Shown piece after piece: positions 34,496 to 36,216 of a DNA stretch of 36,216 nucleotides (the first letter of the stretch is position 1; the number at the start of each line of letters is the position of its first letter). Under the pieces are notes generated by a model that did no database searches, was not told the DNA's origin, and worked only from the letters and a program-made list of their open reading frames with translations. The stretch comes from an uncultured Hyphomicrobiales bacterium (GTDB lineage: Bacteria > Pseudomonadota > Alphaproteobacteria > Rhizobiales > Aestuariivirgaceae), in contig CAJBCQ010000147.1 in assembly GCA_903951595.1 (NCBI GenBank), positions 1 through 36,216 of the forward strand, given 5' to 3'. A program made the position numbers and the translations under genes.

Positions 34496-34770
34496 CAGTA
34501 GATTTCCGGTCGCCAGCTGAGGATTTTGGCGGTCAATTGCCCAGCAAATTCGGCCGGAACGGCTTCACGGCCCACCACCCAGCCCATGAGCTGCGGGTCT
34601 TCCAAGCCGATCAGGCGTTCGAATTCATCCAGCTCTGCCCCTGCCATGGTGGCTAAATGCGCGCGGGCATAGCCGCCCAGCACCAGATCCATCTCGCGCG
34701 TGCCGCGATGGGTGGCACGCCAGAGCAGGCGTTTGCGGCGGGTTTCGATATCTTCGGACGGGCTGTTCAT
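34495..34770 (-). CDS. sdhE: Succinate dehydrogenase assembly factor SdhE (FAD assembly factor)
   Basis: Small protein of 91 residues that helps covalent attachment of FAD to SdhA. The signature RGTREMDLVLGGYA contains the RGxxE motif essential in the family, preceded by RKRLLWRATH. The remainder (ELDEFERLIGLEDPQLMGWV) is the family's helical core. The ATG at 34770 is the only start near the conserved region. It is coupled to mfd (1-bp overlap) and divergent from recG, the usual recG-sdhE-mfd arrangement of alphaproteobacteria. The succinate dehydrogenase genes are not in the window. Confidence 0.95.
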   Translation of the reverse strand: MNSPSEDIETRRKRLLWRATHRGTREMDLVLGGYARAHLATMAGAELDEFERLIGLEDPQLMGWVVGREAVPAEFAGQLTAKILSWRPEIY

Positions 34771-34857
34771 GAGGGCTGGTTTAAGCGCGGCAGGGAGTGT
34801 TGCGCAACCCCCGCCGCTGGCCGAAACTGGGGCAAATTTGAGGAATCATATCGGCCC
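34771..34857. promoter_or_regulatory. sdhE / recG divergent region with GC-rich imperfect palindrome
   Basis: This 87-bp gap must contain promoters for both directions. At 34787-34817 the sequence GCGGC-A-GGG ... CCCC-GCCGC forms a stem with one bulge, enclosing the perfect 10-bp palindrome GTTGCGCAAC (34799-34808). No T tract follows. The element could be an operator or a leader hairpin. There is no strong Shine-Dalgarno close to the recG ATG. Confidence 0.35.
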
Positions 34858-36216
34858 ATGCGCCCTGCTCTGCTCAACCCGCTTTTTGCGGCGGCTTCCG
34901 GCCTGAAAGGCATCGGGCCGAAGCTGGAAAAAACCTTTGCCAGCCTGCTGCGCCCCGGCATTGCGGCGGCGGGCGGGCCGGCGCGTATTCTCGATCTATT
35001 GCTGCATCTGCCCACCGGATTGATCGACCGCAGCCACCGGCCCCGCATCGCGGATTTACCGCCTGATGGGATCGTAACCGTGGAAGTAACCGTGGGCCGC
35101 CACAAGCCGCCGCCACCTTATAACAAGCGGGTGCCTTACCGGGTGGAATGCTCGGATGGAACGGGCACGCTGGGGCTTGTCTATTTCCATTCCTTTGCCG
35201 ACAGCATCAAGCGGGCTTTGCCGGAAGGGGAAACGCGGTTCATTTCGGGTGCCGTGGAGTGGTTTCAGGGACAGGCAACCATCGCGCATCCTGACCATGT
35301 GCTGAACGCGGATGAGTTCGCGAAAATGCCGAAATTAGAGCCGGTTTATCCGCTCACCTCTGGCATTACGCTCAAAAGCCTCGGCAAGGCGGTGGCGCAG
35401 GCGATGGAACGCTTGCCGGAATTGCCGGAATGGCAGGATGCGGCTTGGCTGGCGCGGAATCGTTCGCCGGATTTCGGCAGCGCCTTGCGCGCGGTACACA
35501 GACCGGAAACGGCGGCGGTGCTGGAACCGATGAGCGTGGAGCGGCAACGGCTGGCCTATGATGAATTACTCGCCAACCAACTGGCCTTGGCGCTGGTGCG
35601 GCGGCATATGAAGAAGGCATCGGGGCGGGTAACGGCGGGCGATGGTGCCCTGCGGGCCAAGATTATGGCCGCCCTGCCCTTCACGCTCACCGATGGGCAG
35701 ACGGCAGCGATTACGGAAATTCTGGCTGACATGGCATCCGGCGACCGCATGCTGCGGCTTCTTCAGGGCGATGTTGGTTCCGGCAAAACCGTGGTTGCGC
35801 TGATGGCGTTGGCCGCGGCGGTTGAGGCTGGTGGGCAAGGCGTGCTGATGGTGCCGACGGATATTCTGGCCCGCCAGCATTTCGCCACGCTCACGCGCCT
35901 CACCGCTGGCACGGGGATATCGGTTGAGATTTTGACCGGGCGCGAAAAGGGGCAGACTCGCGCCGATATCCTTGAACGTATTGCGCTGGGGCAAGCGCAT
36001 ATCGTGCTCGGCACCCATGCGCTGTTTCAGGAAGGCGTTGAGTTCCAGGATTTGCGGCTGGTGATCATCGACGAGCAACACCGTTTCGGCGTGCATCAAC
36101 GCTTGGCGTTGCAAGCCAAGGCTGGGGTGGCGACGGATGTGCTGGTGATGACGGCAACGCCCATCCCGCGCACGCTGGCGCTGACGCGCTATGGCGATAT
36201 GGAAGTCTCGCGCCTC
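34858..36216 (+). CDS. recG: ATP-dependent DNA helicase RecG, N-terminal part (truncated by window edge)
   Basis: Branch-migration helicase that remodels stalled forks. The first 453 codons are in the window; the ORF track misses it because there is no stop. The N-terminal wedge domain starts ASGLKGIGPKLEKTFASLL, with the OB-fold region VTVEVTVGRHKPPPPYNKRVPYRV and QGQATIAHPDHV. The helicase core has FTLTDGQTAAITEIL, Walker A GDVGSGKT (304-311), VLGTHALFQEGV, the DEQH box (405-408) with DEQHRFGVHQR, and TATPIPRTLAL. The ATG at 34858 gives the expected N-terminus. The remaining C-terminal helicase domain lies off the edge. Confidence 0.95.
   Translation, partial: MRPALLNPLFAAASGLKGIGPKLEKTFASLLRPGIAAAGGPARILDLLLHLPTGLIDRSHRPRIADLPPDGIVTVEVTVGRHKPPPPYNKRVPYRVECSDGTGTLGLVYFHSFADSIKRALPEGETRFISGAVEWFQGQATIAHPDHVLNADEFAKMPKLEPVYPLTSGITLKSLGKAVAQAMERLPELPEWQDAAWLARNRSPDFGSALRAVHRPETAAVLEPMSVERQRLAYDELLANQLALALVRRHMKKASGRVTAGDGALRAKIMAALPFTLTDGQTAAITEILADMASGDRMLRLLQGDVGSGKTVVALMALAAAVEAGGQGVLMVPTDILARQHFATLTRLTAGTGISVEILTGREKGQTRADILERIALGQAHIVLGTHALFQEGVEFQDLRLVIIDEQHRFGVHQRLALQAKAGVATDVLVMTATPIPRTLALTRYGDMEVSRL

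Noticed and set aside
1-36216. CRISPR arrays, tRNA/rRNA genes, insertion sequences, prophage or defence islands
   Set aside because: No spaced direct repeats, cloverleaf sequences, transposase or integrase motifs, or phage-like genes were seen on either strand.

Overview
The window is a compact, high-GC stretch of an alphaproteobacterial chromosome, most likely Hyphomicrobiales/Rhizobiales-like. The evidence is the block dusB-ntrB-ntrC-ntrY-ntrX-hfq-hflX divergent from a fused ispDF, the block ssb / gyrA-coaD-cyclophilin-cyclophilin-queA-tgt, and mfd-sdhE divergent from recG. All three arrangements are typical of that class. I cannot name a genus. No tRNA, rRNA, CRISPR array, insertion sequence or phage gene was seen, and the region looks like core genome.

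Layout. (1) 1-7965, minus strand: dusB, the two nitrogen-related two-component pairs ntrBC and ntrYX, then hfq and the first part of hflX, mostly with overlapping or closely spaced ends. (2) 8120-9813, plus: fused ispDF (isoprenoid precursors) and a CinA/PncC amidase. (3) 9788-15101: an M20 amidohydrolase divergent from an APH-fold small-molecule kinase, then a complete minus-strand polar amino-acid ABC transporter (ATPase, binding protein, two permeases). (4) 15221-15534: a small lysine/alanine-rich histone-H1-like protein with the clearest intrinsic terminator of the window. (5) 15768-23357, minus: gyrA, a LysE exporter, coaD, a Dabb-domain protein, an exported and a cytoplasmic cyclophilin, queA and tgt (queuosine synthesis). 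(6) 23475-24475, minus: a small secreted protein and ssb. (7) 24733-31019, plus: a tightly packed run of 1-Cys peroxiredoxin, GST, UbiH-type monooxygenase, malyl-CoA-lyase-like aldolase, hspQ, a family-5 peptide-binding protein and a FrnE-type DsbA protein, with a redox and protein-quality flavour. (8) 31016-36216: mfd and sdhE on minus, divergent from recG, which runs off the right edge.

No stretch above 300 bp lacks a gene. The longest gaps are 24476-24732 (257 bp, the ssb/peroxiredoxin divergent promoter region) and 15535-15767 (233 bp, upstream of the H1-like gene). Other gaps near 150 bp are 499-649, 7966-8119 and 23820-23986.

I did not find a clearly new multi-gene system. The observations most worth checking are: NtrX lacks the GAFTGA sigma54-contact loop that its neighbour NtrC keeps; a peroxiredoxin with a single cysteine is translationally coupled to a GST; an 8-bp inverted repeat abuts both start codons of a divergent pair; the GyrA quinolone-contact position holds Gln; and a perfect 10-bp inverted repeat lies between ssb and a small secreted gene.
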